A stretch of DNA of 64,000 bases. It comes from Kordia antarctica (GTDB taxonomy: Bacteria; Bacteroidota; Bacteroidia; Flavobacteriales; Flavobacteriaceae). The notes beneath the pieces were generated by a model, which worked only from the letters and a program-made list of their open reading frames with translations, was not told the DNA's origin and ran no database searches. Each line of letters starts with the position of its first letter. Within the stretch, counting starts at the first letter, position 1. Position numbers and translations under genes: made by a program. The stretch spans positions 4,059,501 through 4,123,500 of the forward strand of contig NZ_CP019288.1 of assembly GCF_009901525.1 (NCBI RefSeq), in the 5' to 3' direction. This document shows positions 17,980 through 27,597 of this stretch, piece after piece.

Positions 17980-18906
17980 TTAAAACGTATCTAAATCTGA
18001 ATAGGTAAATATAAAATCTTTTAAATCGATTTCAGGATCAAAGTCTAAAAATCCAACTAACCAAGATTCTTTTGGTTGTACAATTGTTTGTAATTGTTTT
18101 GCCATTGTGGAAGTCGCATCTACTTGAAAAAGAAATTCTGTAATGCCTAAGAAAAATGCTTTTCGTTGTAATTTTTTGATCGCTTTTTGTAACGCTTCCG
18201 CAGATGGCGCATAGAACAATCCAACATGAATGATTGCTTGAATTTTCACCCAAAATACGCAATCATCAATCTCAATACAGTAATGACTTTTGAAACTATT
18301 CTTATACGCTACAAAGTCGTTTGTAAATTTCATTCGGTACTTTTCTTTGTGTTCACTTGTTAATTTATCAATTGCATCTTGCGAGAATTTCTTTTTAAAA
18401 AATAGATCGTAGAAGTTATTCCAACGAAATTTATTCAGCACTTTTGCTAACGGAAACGTTGGGACTTTTACGTGAAATCGCTGCATCCGTTCGTGTTCTT
18501 TCCAACCCAATTTTTTAGTGCTTCGATATGAGTTTTCACTATGAAATCCGCATATACATTTAATGTCGTTTTCCTTCATGATTTCATATGCGAATTTTGC
18601 CAATGCATTTTGCAATCCTTTTCGCTGATGATTTGGCAATGTACTCGTGTCGCTCGAATGCGCTATATATATCTCACGCTCATTGTTCTTAAATTTTTGA
18701 GGAATCGCACCATAAAAAGCAACGGGAATTTTGTCGCAATACGCAATGCTACAAATGTAATTTATACCTAAATATGACGTATTGTATTTGTTCTGTAAAT
18801 ACTGTAATGAAACCTTTTTCTTGAAGACTTTCCAGAACAATTCTTTGATTGCTGGAAAATCATTGTTGTCAACTCGTTTGAGACGATATATTTCTTTGTA
18901 GATCAT
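17980..18906 (-). CDS. GNAT family N-acetyltransferase (large type)
   Basis: 308 residues. The N-terminal half is a GNAT fold: YRLKRVDNNDFPAIKELFWKVF, strand VAFYGAIPQ, then the acetyl-CoA loop PNHQRKGLQNALAKFAYE (about 94-111), which corresponds to the Q/RxxGxG/A motif. The C-terminal 150 residues resemble a second GNAT-like or FemX-type half seen in polysaccharide-locus acyltransferases. It may acylate an amino sugar after deacetylation; the polysaccharide deacetylase gene is 3 bp upstream, and FkbM is downstream. Substrate unknown. Confidence 0.78.
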   Translation of the reverse strand: MIYKEIYRLKRVDNNDFPAIKELFWKVFKKKVSLQYLQNKYNTSYLGINYICSIAYCDKIPVAFYGAIPQKFKNNEREIYIAHSSDTSTLPNHQRKGLQNALAKFAYEIMKENDIKCICGFHSENSYRSTKKLGWKEHERMQRFHVKVPTFPLAKVLNKFRWNNFYDLFFKKKFSQDAIDKLTSEHKEKYRMKFTNDFVAYKNSFKSHYCIEIDDCVFWVKIQAIIHVGLFYAPSAEALQKAIKKLQRKAFFLGITEFLFQVDATSTMAKQLQTIVQPKESWLVGFLDFDPEIDLKDFIFTYSDLDTF

Positions 18907-18909
18907 ATG

Positions 18910-19953
18910 TTAAAAATAAGAACCTTTTAGTAAACATGCCAATTGTTGTTCCAAAGAAATGTACGGATTCATTACAAAACGATTCTTCCACGCTTCGTTT
19001 TTGACATCTTCTTTTGTGTTGTAATCGACTAATAAAAGGCGTTCAAAACCTATTTCGGAACAATAATCAGCTAGTTCTTGATTGTAAAAACCAAACGGAA
19101 ACGCAAATTCTGTAATTGGCTGATTGCAAATAGTTTCCAATTGTTTTTTACTGTTTAAAATTTCTTGTTTTGCAGCTGCTAATGGAATATCAATTAGACT
19201 TGCATGTGTTTCGCCGTGTGCGCCAATTGTAAATAGCGGATTGTCTGCAATTTCTTTGATTTGTTTTGCGTTCATGAGTTTCCAATAATCTTTCAAATCT
19301 TCTGTTGGTAATGCTTTCCAATCATCTTCAAAAACTTGATAGATCATTTTCAAAACATCGTAAGGCAATGCTTTGGCAACATTTTTTATAGAAATTTTAT
19401 TCCAGATAAATTCTTTTTTTGCGCTTTTTTGATACAAATTCCGTTCAAAAACTACTGATGTTTTCTCTGTGTGATACGAAACTAAATCTAGAAAATCTGC
19501 CCATAAATACGGTGCTTTTTCGTGAATTGTTGTGATATAAAAACATGCAGGAATGTTGTATTTTTCTAGAATTGGAACTGCATATTTATAATTATTCAAA
19601 TAACCATCATCAAACGTAATGGCAATATTTAAGGTGCCTTTTTTGAATTTATTCTGATAGAAATCATCCAAAGAGATCACATTATAATGTGTCGTAATAT
19701 ATTTGATAAATTCCTCAAAAAACGCCTTTGAAATAAAACGACTATTGTATTTTGTTTCGCCAATTGCATCAATTCCATGAAACAGCAAAATACGTTCACC
19801 ATAGCGATTTTTCAATAGCAATTTCCCTAAACCAAGTTTGAACAAAATGGTTTTGTAAATTAATCCTAATCGATATTTGATACGCATCCAAAGCATACTT
19901 TTTGGTATTTTAGATTTTAATGTTATTCTGCAAACACATTGAGTTAATGTCAA
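18910..19953 (-). CDS. Polysaccharide deacetylase (NodB/CE4) family protein
   Basis: 347 residues from the longest start. The CE4 motifs are ITFDDGYLNNY (residues 112-122), HGETHASL as the HxxxH zinc pair, and FAFPFGFYN. Metal-dependent removal of acetyl groups from amino sugars is the known activity. There is no signal peptide, so it acts in the cytoplasm or at the inner face, as do many deacetylases of glycan loci. The first 19 residues are poorly convincing; ATG at codon 20 (MLWMRIKYR, 19894-19896) or codon 23 may be the true start. A family A repeat lies just upstream. Confidence 0.85.
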   Translation of the reverse strand: MTLTQCVCRITLKSKIPKSMLWMRIKYRLGLIYKTILFKLGLGKLLLKNRYGERILLFHGIDAIGETKYNSRFISKAFFEEFIKYITTHYNVISLDDFYQNKFKKGTLNIAITFDDGYLNNYKYAVPILEKYNIPACFYITTIHEKAPYLWADFLDLVSYHTEKTSVVFERNLYQKSAKKEFIWNKISIKNVAKALPYDVLKMIYQVFEDDWKALPTEDLKDYWKLMNAKQIKEIADNPLFTIGAHGETHASLIDIPLAAAKQEILNSKKQLETICNQPITEFAFPFGFYNQELADYCSEIGFERLLLVDYNTKEDVKNEAWKNRFVMNPYISLEQQLACLLKGSYF

Positions 19954-19992
19954 AATGTGATTTGAAATCTATTTATTATTATATTTTTCAAT

Positions 19993-20128
19993 ACGTCACT
20001 TCGAGTGATTTTTCAAAGAAAAATTGTATCGAGAAGTGCTTTTAAGTCAGAAAGTAAATTGATGTTCAAAAGCTGTTCTCGATACATTTTATCTTCATTT
20101 CATTCTAATAAAACACTCGAACTGACGT
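19993..20128. repeat. Dispersed palindromic repeat, family A, copy 3
   Basis: Outer arms ACGTCACTTCGAGTG and CACTCGAACTGACGT; inner arms TGTATCGAGAA and TTCTCGATACA. Longest copy, with an extra 20 bp in the centre. Confidence 0.75.
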
Positions 20129-20154
20129 CTTGTATTTATTTATAATATTTGATA

Positions 20155-21690
20155 TTATTTTTTAGTTTTAATCTGATATAACTTCCATCCTTCAGGATGT
20201 ATTTCTAAAATTTTCAACTTGTAATTTTTTTCAATAAATTCCCAGTTTAACATTGGATTTTTACCGTTCCATTGCACTTTATAACGTGACGGATCAAACA
20301 GAATTAAATCATTTTTAGAAAAATCTTGATAGCGTTCTAAATACATGTTTTTATAGTTAAAATCCAGTCCACGACCTTGCATTGCCAAATCTACATCAAA
20401 ACTGTATAAAGTTTCTCCTTGATACGGTTTTATTAGTGTCGCCAATTCTTTTTCTATAATTGTACGTTCGAAAATCAGTTTAAAAGTCATTGTAAAAAAG
20501 ATCAATTGTAATACGACACAGATAATTCCGACTGGAATAAAAAATCGTTTGATGAGCTTTATTTCCATCAATTTTGTAAAAGCGGGAAATAATAAAACTA
20601 ATATCAGCGGAAATACCAAACCGAGAATTCGTGGGTTTTGAAACGGAATTCCTGCCAAAAAGAAAATGTACAACGCACTACAAATGAGCAGCATTTTTTG
20701 ATGAAATGTAAAAAGTGTTTTATAATTTTTTAGTGAGATGAGACTCAGAATAAATCCTATAAAAATAAATCCAGGATGAAAGAAAACATATAATGTGTAG
20801 ATCAAATTTGGGAACATATAACTAGTTGTGCCGTCTTCTGTAGCAAAACTCGATTTAAAATAATTTGCAACCGACCAAACTTTTAAAAAGTAGTTAGAAG
20901 AAGCTTCAAATAATGCGCCCCATTGGAAAATGAGAAATGGAATTGCAGCAATTAAACTTAATAATGTTGCGATAATGAGTTGTTGAAATTTTCTTCTTTT
21001 TACTACTAAATACGAAGAATAAACGATGATCGGAAATGTTATGAAAAGTGAAGCATAACGCGTCATGAACGCACACATTGCAAAGATGAAAATAGGTGCA
21101 AGGTTTGTGTTTTTATAATATGATTTAAAAAAAAAATAGAATGCTAAGACTACAAAAACCAACGTTAATGCGTCTGACATGACAATCAAGCCCATTTTTA
21201 ATAGAAACGGGCAAAAAACTGCAAAAATCAACACGTAAAAAAAGTCAAATTTTGAATTTGGATAGAGTAATCGAATCGTTTTTAAAATGTAAACACACGA
21301 AATTGAAAAACTCACGCAACTTATCAATTGCAACGCCAATGCGCTTCCAAAGATAAAACCGAGCAAACTTCCTAATGTTGGATATAATACAGGCCAAAAA
21401 TAATTTCCAGGATGAATTCCGCCAGAAATATATTCTTGAATAGCATTTGTATAGCGCAAATATTCATAGGAATCTTGTCCATATAAGCCATCAAAACCAG
21501 CTATTCTCAAGATGAAAATAAATAGTATTGGAATGCTAAAAAGCGTCAAATTCCCGTAAAAAGTAGTGGTGAATTTATGTAATTTCAATGGTGGTTTTGT
21601 TTTGCGTATATAAATATAGTTGTTAAATTGTCGAACGTAAAAGAATAGGAATATTTTTTGCGTTTTAAGCGCAAATAAGCCAAAATTCAT
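20155..21690 (-). CDS. GT39-type membrane glycosyltransferase
   Basis: 511 residues from the longest start, with about ten to twelve hydrophobic segments. The catalytic loop after the first clear membrane segment is GFDGLYGQDSYEYLRY with Asp73 in the position of the GT-C catalytic acid, as in ArnT/PMT relatives. The last 90 residues form a periplasmic tail. The ATG at 21688-21690 overlaps the start of the divergent GT2 gene by 2 bp, which is hard to reconcile with two promoters. The first hydrophobic part up to residue 50 contains no other ATG, but TTG at codon 35 (PPLKLHKF) could be the real start. Confidence 0.8.
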   Translation of the reverse strand: MNFGLFALKTQKIFLFFYVRQFNNYIYIRKTKPPLKLHKFTTTFYGNLTLFSIPILFIFILRIAGFDGLYGQDSYEYLRYTNAIQEYISGGIHPGNYFWPVLYPTLGSLLGFIFGSALALQLISCVSFSISCVYILKTIRLLYPNSKFDFFYVLIFAVFCPFLLKMGLIVMSDALTLVFVVLAFYFFFKSYYKNTNLAPIFIFAMCAFMTRYASLFITFPIIVYSSYLVVKRRKFQQLIIATLLSLIAAIPFLIFQWGALFEASSNYFLKVWSVANYFKSSFATEDGTTSYMFPNLIYTLYVFFHPGFIFIGFILSLISLKNYKTLFTFHQKMLLICSALYIFFLAGIPFQNPRILGLVFPLILVLLFPAFTKLMEIKLIKRFFIPVGIICVVLQLIFFTMTFKLIFERTIIEKELATLIKPYQGETLYSFDVDLAMQGRGLDFNYKNMYLERYQDFSKNDLILFDPSRYKVQWNGKNPMLNWEFIEKNYKLKILEIHPEGWKLYQIKTKK

Positions 21691-22429
21691 GATTCAAACT
21701 AAAAAAGTAATCGTTGTACTTCCTGCGTATAATGCTTCGGAAACACTGCAAAAAACGTACGAAGAAATTCCGTTTGATATTGTTGATGAAGTCGTTTTGG
21801 TGGATGATAATAGTACTGACGAAACACTTCGAGTTGCGAAAGAATTAGGCATCATACATGTATTGAAACATGATGAAAATAAAGGGTATGGCGCAAACCA
21901 GAAAAGTTGTTATAGGAAGGCTTTATCGTTAGAAGGCGATATTATTATTATGTTGCATCCTGATTATCAATACACGCCAAAATTGATTCATTCCATGGCA
22001 TATTTGATTGCAAATGATGTGTATCCTGTAGTAATGGGATCGCGGATTTTAGGAAAAGGCGCATTGCGCGGCGGCATGCCAATGTATAAATATATTGCGA
22101 ATCGTTTTTTGACTTTATTTCAAAATATAGTAATTGGTCAAAAGTTATCCGAATATCATACAGGTTTCAGAGCTTTTTCTGCGGAAGTATTAAATTCATT
22201 GAACTTAGAACACAATTCAGATGATTTCATTTTTGATAATCAAATGTTGTGTCAAATCTTTCACAAAGGTTTTGAAATTGCCGAAATTACCTGTCCAACC
22301 ACATATTCCGAAGAAAGTTCATCTATTAATTTTCAACGAAGTATGACGTATGGTTTGGGCGTTTTGAAAGTTTCAGTTCAATATTTTTTACACAAAAAGA
22401 AACTCATGTCGTTTCAAATCTTCAAATAG
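21689..22429 (+). CDS. Glycosyltransferase family 2 (dolichol-phosphate-mannose synthase-like)
   Basis: 246 residues. GT-A fold with VVLPAYNASETL (9-20), the nucleotide-binding VDDNSTDET (38-46), and MLHPDYQY for the metal site, followed by RILGKGALRGGMP and TGFRAFS. This matches the polyprenyl-phosphate sugar synthase group. Such enzymes make the lipid-linked sugar donors used by GT39-type enzymes, and one of those is encoded divergently next to it. It lacks C-terminal membrane segments. The stop is 31 bp before the radical SAM gene, so they probably form one operon. Confidence 0.88.
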   Translation: MIQTKKVIVVLPAYNASETLQKTYEEIPFDIVDEVVLVDDNSTDETLRVAKELGIIHVLKHDENKGYGANQKSCYRKALSLEGDIIIMLHPDYQYTPKLIHSMAYLIANDVYPVVMGSRILGKGALRGGMPMYKYIANRFLTLFQNIVIGQKLSEYHTGFRAFSAEVLNSLNLEHNSDDFIFDNQMLCQIFHKGFEIAEITCPTTYSEESSSINFQRSMTYGLGVLKVSVQYFLHKKKLMSFQIFK

Positions 22430-22460
22430 TCAGTATCTTTAACAAAAACCAATACCTGCT

Positions 22461-23879
22461 TTGAAAAAACACAAAATCCTCCTATATAATCCACTAGCCG
22501 TATTTTTTGACATGCCTTTAGCCTTGTTGGCGATTGGTTCTGTGTTGGATCCTGAGAAATATGAAGTCATTATTGTAGATGGTCGTATTGATGAAAATCC
22601 TTTGGAAACCATTGGAAAACATATTGACGATGCGTTGTGTTTTGGAACTTCAGTTTTAACGGGAAAACCTATAAAAGATGCGTTGGCTGTGACGCAAGCC
22701 GTTAAAAAGATGCGTAAAGATATTCCTGTTATTTGGGGCGGATGGCATACATCATTGTTCCCAACGCAAACCTTGAAAGATGAAATTTGTATTGATGTTA
22801 CGGCGCAAGGACAAGGAGAAGACACATTTCAAGAATTGGTAGAAGTATATGCAACTAATGGCGATGTTTCTGATGTGAAAGGAATTTGTTACCGAACTGA
22901 TGAAGGCGAAATTATAAAAAATCCGCCGCGTGTTATTGTTGCAATGGACACGTTTGCAGACATCAATTATGAATTGATTGATGTTGAAAAATATTTTGAA
23001 AAGAAAGGAAGACGACAATTGGATTATATTTCTTCGACTGGTTGTTATTTTAGATGTACTTTTTGTGCTGATCCTTTTGTATATAACAGAAAATGGACAG
23101 CCATTTCACCAGAAATTATGGTGAATAAATTAGCAGAGTTACAAGCAAAATATAAATTTACAGATGTAAATCTTCAAGATGAAACCTATTTCACATACCG
23201 AGATCGCGTAATTGAGATTTCAGAACTTATGATTGAAAAAGGATTGAATTTTACGTGGGCAGCAACAATGCGCGCCGATCAAGGTTCAAGAATGTCTGTG
23301 GAAGATTTCAAAATTTGTGCAAAATCTGGATTGCGACGTTTACTTATTGGAGTCGAATCTGGTTCGCAAGAAATGATGGATTGGCTTAAAAAAGATATTA
23401 AACTGGAACAAGTATATATGTGTGCCGAACGTTGTAAAGACTTAGGTATTGCCGTACAATTTCCATTTATTGTTGGTTTCCCAGAAGAAACTGATGAAAG
23501 TATCCGAGAAACAGTAAAAGTTGCACTCGAATTGAATAGTATGCATCCAAATTTTCACACACCAATTTTCTACTTTAAACCATATCCTGGAACTACGATT
23601 ACACAAAACGTTGTGAAAGATGGCTACAAATTACCAGAAACGGTTCACGAATGGTCAGATTTTGACTTTGTAGGTTCGTCAGGACCTTGGGTAAGTGCTG
23701 AGAAATATGATTTTTTCGAGAAGTTTAAATTTTACTTAAAATTTGCATATTCTAACCAGAAAATGATTTACAAACCATTGCAATTAATAGCAAGATGGCG
23801 TTGTAAGCACAAATATTTTAACATTCCTGTGGAGAAGAAAATTGTAGATACTTTCTTTAAGAAACAGCAACTTGCATGA
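22461..23879 (+). CDS. B12-binding-type radical SAM protein (2 of 4)
   Basis: 472 residues starting at TTG (22461); no closer ATG precedes the conserved KILLYNPLA strand. Residues 1-180 are the B12-type Rossmann domain with FFDMPLALLAIGSVL and IPVIWGGWHTSLFP (88-101). The cluster motif is GCYFRCTFC (Cys195, Cys199, Cys202), with a QDETYF and GVESGSQEMM pattern in the barrel. Unlike the other three B12-type copies it is not followed by a methyltransferase gene, but by repeat DNA and the convergent SGNH gene. It shares the transcript with the GT2 gene. Confidence 0.85.
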   Translation: MKKHKILLYNPLAVFFDMPLALLAIGSVLDPEKYEVIIVDGRIDENPLETIGKHIDDALCFGTSVLTGKPIKDALAVTQAVKKMRKDIPVIWGGWHTSLFPTQTLKDEICIDVTAQGQGEDTFQELVEVYATNGDVSDVKGICYRTDEGEIIKNPPRVIVAMDTFADINYELIDVEKYFEKKGRRQLDYISSTGCYFRCTFCADPFVYNRKWTAISPEIMVNKLAELQAKYKFTDVNLQDETYFTYRDRVIEISELMIEKGLNFTWAATMRADQGSRMSVEDFKICAKSGLRRLLIGVESGSQEMMDWLKKDIKLEQVYMCAERCKDLGIAVQFPFIVGFPEETDESIRETVKVALELNSMHPNFHTPIFYFKPYPGTTITQNVVKDGYKLPETVHEWSDFDFVGSSGPWVSAEKYDFFEKFKFYLKFAYSNQKMIYKPLQLIARWRCKHKYFNIPVEKKIVDTFFKKQQLA

Positions 23880-23914
23880 TGTACGATTTTTGATTGCTGA
23901 TTTTTGATTTTTTT

Positions 23915-23988
23915 CGCCATTGCGAAGAGTTTTGACGAAGCAATCTGTTTCTCGATAAAAAGATAGCTTCATTCCATTGGCTATGACG
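23915..23988. repeat. Dispersed repeat, family B, copy 2
   Basis: CGCCATTGCGAAGAG at the left and TTGGCTATGACG at the right, with CGACGAAGTAATCTGTTT-like sequence between (ACGAAGCAATCTGTTT). Preceded by TTTTTGATTGCTGATTTTTG, a motif also seen in tandem before polA. Confidence 0.7.
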
Positions 23989-24016
23989 TTTCAATTCATA
24001 ATCTTAAAAGTCTAGT

Positions 24017-24083
24017 TCGTCAGATCGAGTGAATTTGTGAAACAAATTTGTATCGAGATCTTCTTTGAAACTCGAATTAACGG
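24017..24083. repeat. Dispersed palindromic repeat, family A, truncated copy 4
   Basis: CGTCAGATCGAGTGAATTTG, then TTGTATCGAGATC, then ACTCGAATTAACGG. Shorter than the other copies (67 bp), with one inner arm lost. Confidence 0.6.
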
Positions 24084-24140
24084 TATGAATTTATTAAGTT
24101 AAGTTGCGAAAACTCATAACCCAAAACTCACAACTTTCCT

Positions 24141-25250
24141 TCACTCTTTCAGCAACATTTTTAGCGATTGCGCAATCTGATCTGAAGTCAATTCCGCGCC
24201 AGATTCATTGAAGTGAAAATCGTCATAGAAAGATTCCGTAGTTTTCGGAAGTTTCAAATCTACATAGGAAATATTGTTTTGATCGCAGACTTTCATCAAT
24301 CGTTCATTAAAAACTTCCATGCCTTCATAAAATGCTTTCGTACTATAAAATGCTTCGTTGTTGGCAAATCCGCTTGTAACCATTAAATCTTCGTATTTTT
24401 TTTCTAAATCAGGTTTCCACATCGTGGCTTGCGTTACGAAAACTAACTTAATTTTCTTTTCGTTTGCTTGCTTTATGAGGTCTTTAATATTCTTTTCATA
24501 ATGAGCTAAACCAGCTGTTAAATCGGGTAATTCATCAATAATTTTAGATTTTTGTTTTAATAGTTTGATGTCTTCAACTGCTTTTGTCAAATGGTCACTA
24601 TGTTTAAAATAAAACAAAATATTTCTCTTTGCGCTAGAACCTAATTTGTACAAGGTAAATCGTTTGTAAAAAGGAAGATGATCGTCAGGAATATGCTGAA
24701 AAGCAAAACGTTTCAAGTCTTTATTTGGAGAGTTTAGATAGCTATCAGCTGAAATTAAATACGCAACAAAATCGTTCACGCCTTGCATAATGACAACTGT
24801 TTTTACATCACTCAATTCAGGTTTTTCTAATATATGTTTAAACTGCAATACATGATGATTGCTACTATTTCCGGGTCTTCCAAAATTTCCAACCCAATAT
24901 GAATCGCCTAATTTTTTCTCCAATAATGCGGGCCAATCTTTTGATTGTGTCAATGCAAAACAAGCTGTTGTACTTCCGCCAAAAACGACAATTTTATGTT
25001 CTTTATCTTGATACTTTGAAATTGATCTCGCGCCTAATTCATCAAAGGAAACTTCCGAATCTTGATAAATTCCTGTAATTTCTTCTGAATTTATTTTCCA
25101 AGTAAATCCAGAATTTGGAGTCATTGTATAATAATCAGCAGGGAAAAGTTGAAAAAATGACAATATAATTTCTACCAAAACCAATAGAATCAATGTGAAA
25201 ACACCTGAGAGTGCTAATTTTTTAAGGAATTGTTTCGAAAATAACTTCAT
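24141..25250 (-). CDS. Membrane-anchored SGNH/GDSL hydrolase (5 of 5)
   Basis: 369 residues with a membrane segment at about 12-35. Nucleophile Ser93 is in VVFGGSTTACFA, the block II glycine is in NFGRPGNSSNHH, Asn159 is in MQGVNDF and Asp344/His346 in DDFHFNESGAEL. GGST rather than GDS links it to copy 1 more than to copies 2-4. It is the last gene of a three-gene unit with a methyltransferase (33 bp upstream) and a B12-type radical SAM gene. Confidence 0.85.
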   Translation of the reverse strand: MKLFSKQFLKKLALSGVFTLILLVLVEIILSFFQLFPADYYTMTPNSGFTWKINSEEITGIYQDSEVSFDELGARSISKYQDKEHKIVVFGGSTTACFALTQSKDWPALLEKKLGDSYWVGNFGRPGNSSNHHVLQFKHILEKPELSDVKTVVIMQGVNDFVAYLISADSYLNSPNKDLKRFAFQHIPDDHLPFYKRFTLYKLGSSAKRNILFYFKHSDHLTKAVEDIKLLKQKSKIIDELPDLTAGLAHYEKNIKDLIKQANEKKIKLVFVTQATMWKPDLEKKYEDLMVTSGFANNEAFYSTKAFYEGMEVFNERLMKVCDQNNISYVDLKLPKTTESFYDDFHFNESGAELTSDQIAQSLKMLLKE

Positions 25251-25283
25251 GAAAATAATTTTTATAAGTATACTGAAAACTCT

Positions 25284-26027
25284 TTAATGTATTACGTACC
25301 ACGAAAATGGCGAATCTTTTTTGCCTAAAATCTTATGAATGATATTCCGTTTATATGAATACAAAACATCAAAATGTTGGACTAAATTTTTGTTGTGATG
25401 ATGATAATTCGCTGCCATTTCTGGAACACCTAGTTTGGTATAATATGCTTTTGTGCGTTCTTTTGCGGCAGGAATTTCAGAAGCTTCATAAAAAGGACTG
25501 TCTATAATATGAATTTCTCCTTTTGGCTTTAAAAACGATTTCAACAACGTTATTAATCCTTCAAAATCTTTAAAATATTGAACAGCACCATTTAATGTAA
25601 TGACATCAAATTTCGCTTCAAACTGTTCGGAAACTTTGAAAATATCTGCGTAGACAAAATGTAAATTCTCTTTACGAAAAATGCGCGCTGCTTGTTCTAA
25701 TTCTTCACGATTTACATCTAAACCAATCACTTGATTTTTTTCAGAAACTTCCGCAATTGTATTTGAAAACCAACCATTTCCACAACCAATATCCAAAATT
25801 TGCAAGTCATTATTTTTACAAGCAATATAATTCACAAAACGTTCTGTAGATTTTACTCGAAAAACCCATTCATTACGTTGTAAATAAGGTAATTGTCTAA
25901 CTTCTGCATCTGTCAAAATACGATTTTCTTTTTCGCGCACAGCGAGATAATGCTTTGAAAAATTAGCATTTTCAGGCGTCAAATAATAAACGTTCTCTTG
26001 TTGTATGATGTGACTAAAATCTAGCAT
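25284..26027 (-). CDS. Class I SAM-dependent methyltransferase
   Basis: 247 residues. Motif I LDIGCGNGWFS is at 78-88, the acidic residue is in GLDVNREEL, and motif IV is ITLNGAVQYF. An N-terminal 60-residue helical part precedes the Rossmann fold. The family includes O- and C-methyltransferases and the substrate is unknown. Its ATG overlaps the stop of the radical SAM gene by one base (TAATG), an arrangement that implies translational coupling and a joint pathway step. Confidence 0.85.
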   Translation of the reverse strand: MLDFSHIIQQENVYYLTPENANFSKHYLAVREKENRILTDAEVRQLPYLQRNEWVFRVKSTERFVNYIACKNNDLQILDIGCGNGWFSNTIAEVSEKNQVIGLDVNREELEQAARIFRKENLHFVYADIFKVSEQFEAKFDVITLNGAVQYFKDFEGLITLLKSFLKPKGEIHIIDSPFYEASEIPAAKERTKAYYTKLGVPEMAANYHHHNKNLVQHFDVLYSYKRNIIHKILGKKDSPFSWYVIH

Positions 26028-27412
26028 TATTTATATAATTTCATTGCAGTTTGCGCTAGAAGCGATTTCGTTTTCAGCTTTGCAGCAATAATCAAATTTC
26101 TATTTTTTCCTTTAAGAATTTCCTTGTTATAATTTACTTCATTGACAATTCGCCGAACGGCAAAATCATAAAATTTTCTTGAATACGTTCGGGTAAAATC
26201 AATGTCACGATCCGTTGAAGTATTCCATTCAGGTTGCACCGTAATTTTATCTTCAATTTCATTATACAACGAAGTTCCTTTAATTGGATACGCAATTGTA
26301 ATTGTAAAATGTGTCGGATTTGCCGCTTTTAAATACGCAATCGTTTCGTTGATATCTTGTTCGTCTTCGCCAGGATACCCAACCATAATAAACGTTCCTG
26401 TTTCAATACCAAGTTTGTTCGTTTTCTGAATCGCTTCTTTTACAACATTCACATCTACACGACGATCCATTGCGTCAATAATTTTCTGCGAACCGCTTTC
26501 TGCGCCAATCCAAATTCGGAAACAACCAGCTTCTTTCAGTAATTGTAAAATATGATCGTTCAAACGTTCGGCGCGCGTGATACATTCAAACGGAATTATG
26601 GCATCTTGTTTTATCACTTCTTCATGAAAACTTTCAATCCATTTAAAGCTTACGCTGAATACATCATCTACAAACCAAATTCCATCAGGATTGTACGTTT
26701 CTTTCAACATTTTTAATTCGGCAGCGACCATATTTGCAGGTCTTCTTCGGTAACTTTGCCCGTAAACTGCCGTGCTACACCATTTGCACGTATACGGACA
26801 ACCGCGTTGTGTACTTACCGTCATCGAACTTTGTCCGTGATGTGTTTTCCATGTTTCTAAATATTTTTGAACAGGAATTGCAGCTCTATTTGGCAATGGC
26901 AATTCTTGTAAACTTTTCATTTTTACGCGTGGCGGCGTTTTTTTGACTTCATCATTTTCTAAATACGCAATTCCTGTAATTTCATGTATATCGGAATCAT
27001 TTTCAATTGCTTGATACAATTCTAATGTTGTTTGTTCGCCTTCGCCAATAATCAAATAATCAACGCCTGTATTGAGGTAATTTTCACAATTATACGTAAT
27101 ATCTGGTCCGCCCAAAATAATTTTTGGAAAACCGTATTTCTTGTCTGTTTTTAGAATATTTACCAACTTGATTACGTTGATTTTTGTCATCAAATTAGCG
27201 TAAATCGCAATAGTTTTTGGTTGCTTTTCTTCAATAAAAAGGAGTTGATCTTTTTTAGAATAAAATGTAGAGTCATACACATGATTTTCTACTTTATGTT
27301 CATTCAAATACGAAGAAATATATAATAAACCCAACGGCGCATACGGACGCATGATGCTTTGTTCTTTCTCATCTTCAAAAAGATAATATGTGTGTGTGAG
27401 AATGATGCTCAT
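26027..27412 (-). CDS. B12-binding-type radical SAM protein (3 of 4)
   Basis: 461 residues. The N-terminal domain has YAPLGLLYISSYL (24-36), ILGGPDITYN (99-108) and the YLIIGEGEQT switch (119-128), the pattern of B12-type Rossmann domains. The cluster motif is GCPYTCKWC (Cys205, Cys209, Cys212), followed by WFVDDVF and GAESGSQKII. Closest in style to the copy at 28404. First gene of a three-gene unit; a 213-bp gap separates it from the next unit upstream. Confidence 0.88.
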   Translation of the reverse strand: MSIILTHTYYLFEDEKEQSIMRPYAPLGLLYISSYLNEHKVENHVYDSTFYSKKDQLLFIEEKQPKTIAIYANLMTKINVIKLVNILKTDKKYGFPKIILGGPDITYNCENYLNTGVDYLIIGEGEQTTLELYQAIENDSDIHEITGIAYLENDEVKKTPPRVKMKSLQELPLPNRAAIPVQKYLETWKTHHGQSSMTVSTQRGCPYTCKWCSTAVYGQSYRRRPANMVAAELKMLKETYNPDGIWFVDDVFSVSFKWIESFHEEVIKQDAIIPFECITRAERLNDHILQLLKEAGCFRIWIGAESGSQKIIDAMDRRVDVNVVKEAIQKTNKLGIETGTFIMVGYPGEDEQDINETIAYLKAANPTHFTITIAYPIKGTSLYNEIEDKITVQPEWNTSTDRDIDFTRTYSRKFYDFAVRRIVNEVNYNKEILKGKNRNLIIAAKLKTKSLLAQTAMKLYK

Positions 27413-27597
27413 TTTGTCGCTGTTCGCTCTTTTGTTAATTTGTTGATTCGTGGGTTTGTTTCAACATTGTAAATATAAAGATGTTTTGATGACTTCTAAA
27501 GTGTAATGTTGTGTATTTCCTTATTTATAATATAGTTATATACAATTCTGAAAAAGAGTTGAACAACAGTAATAATAACTAGATAAATGTTGAATTT

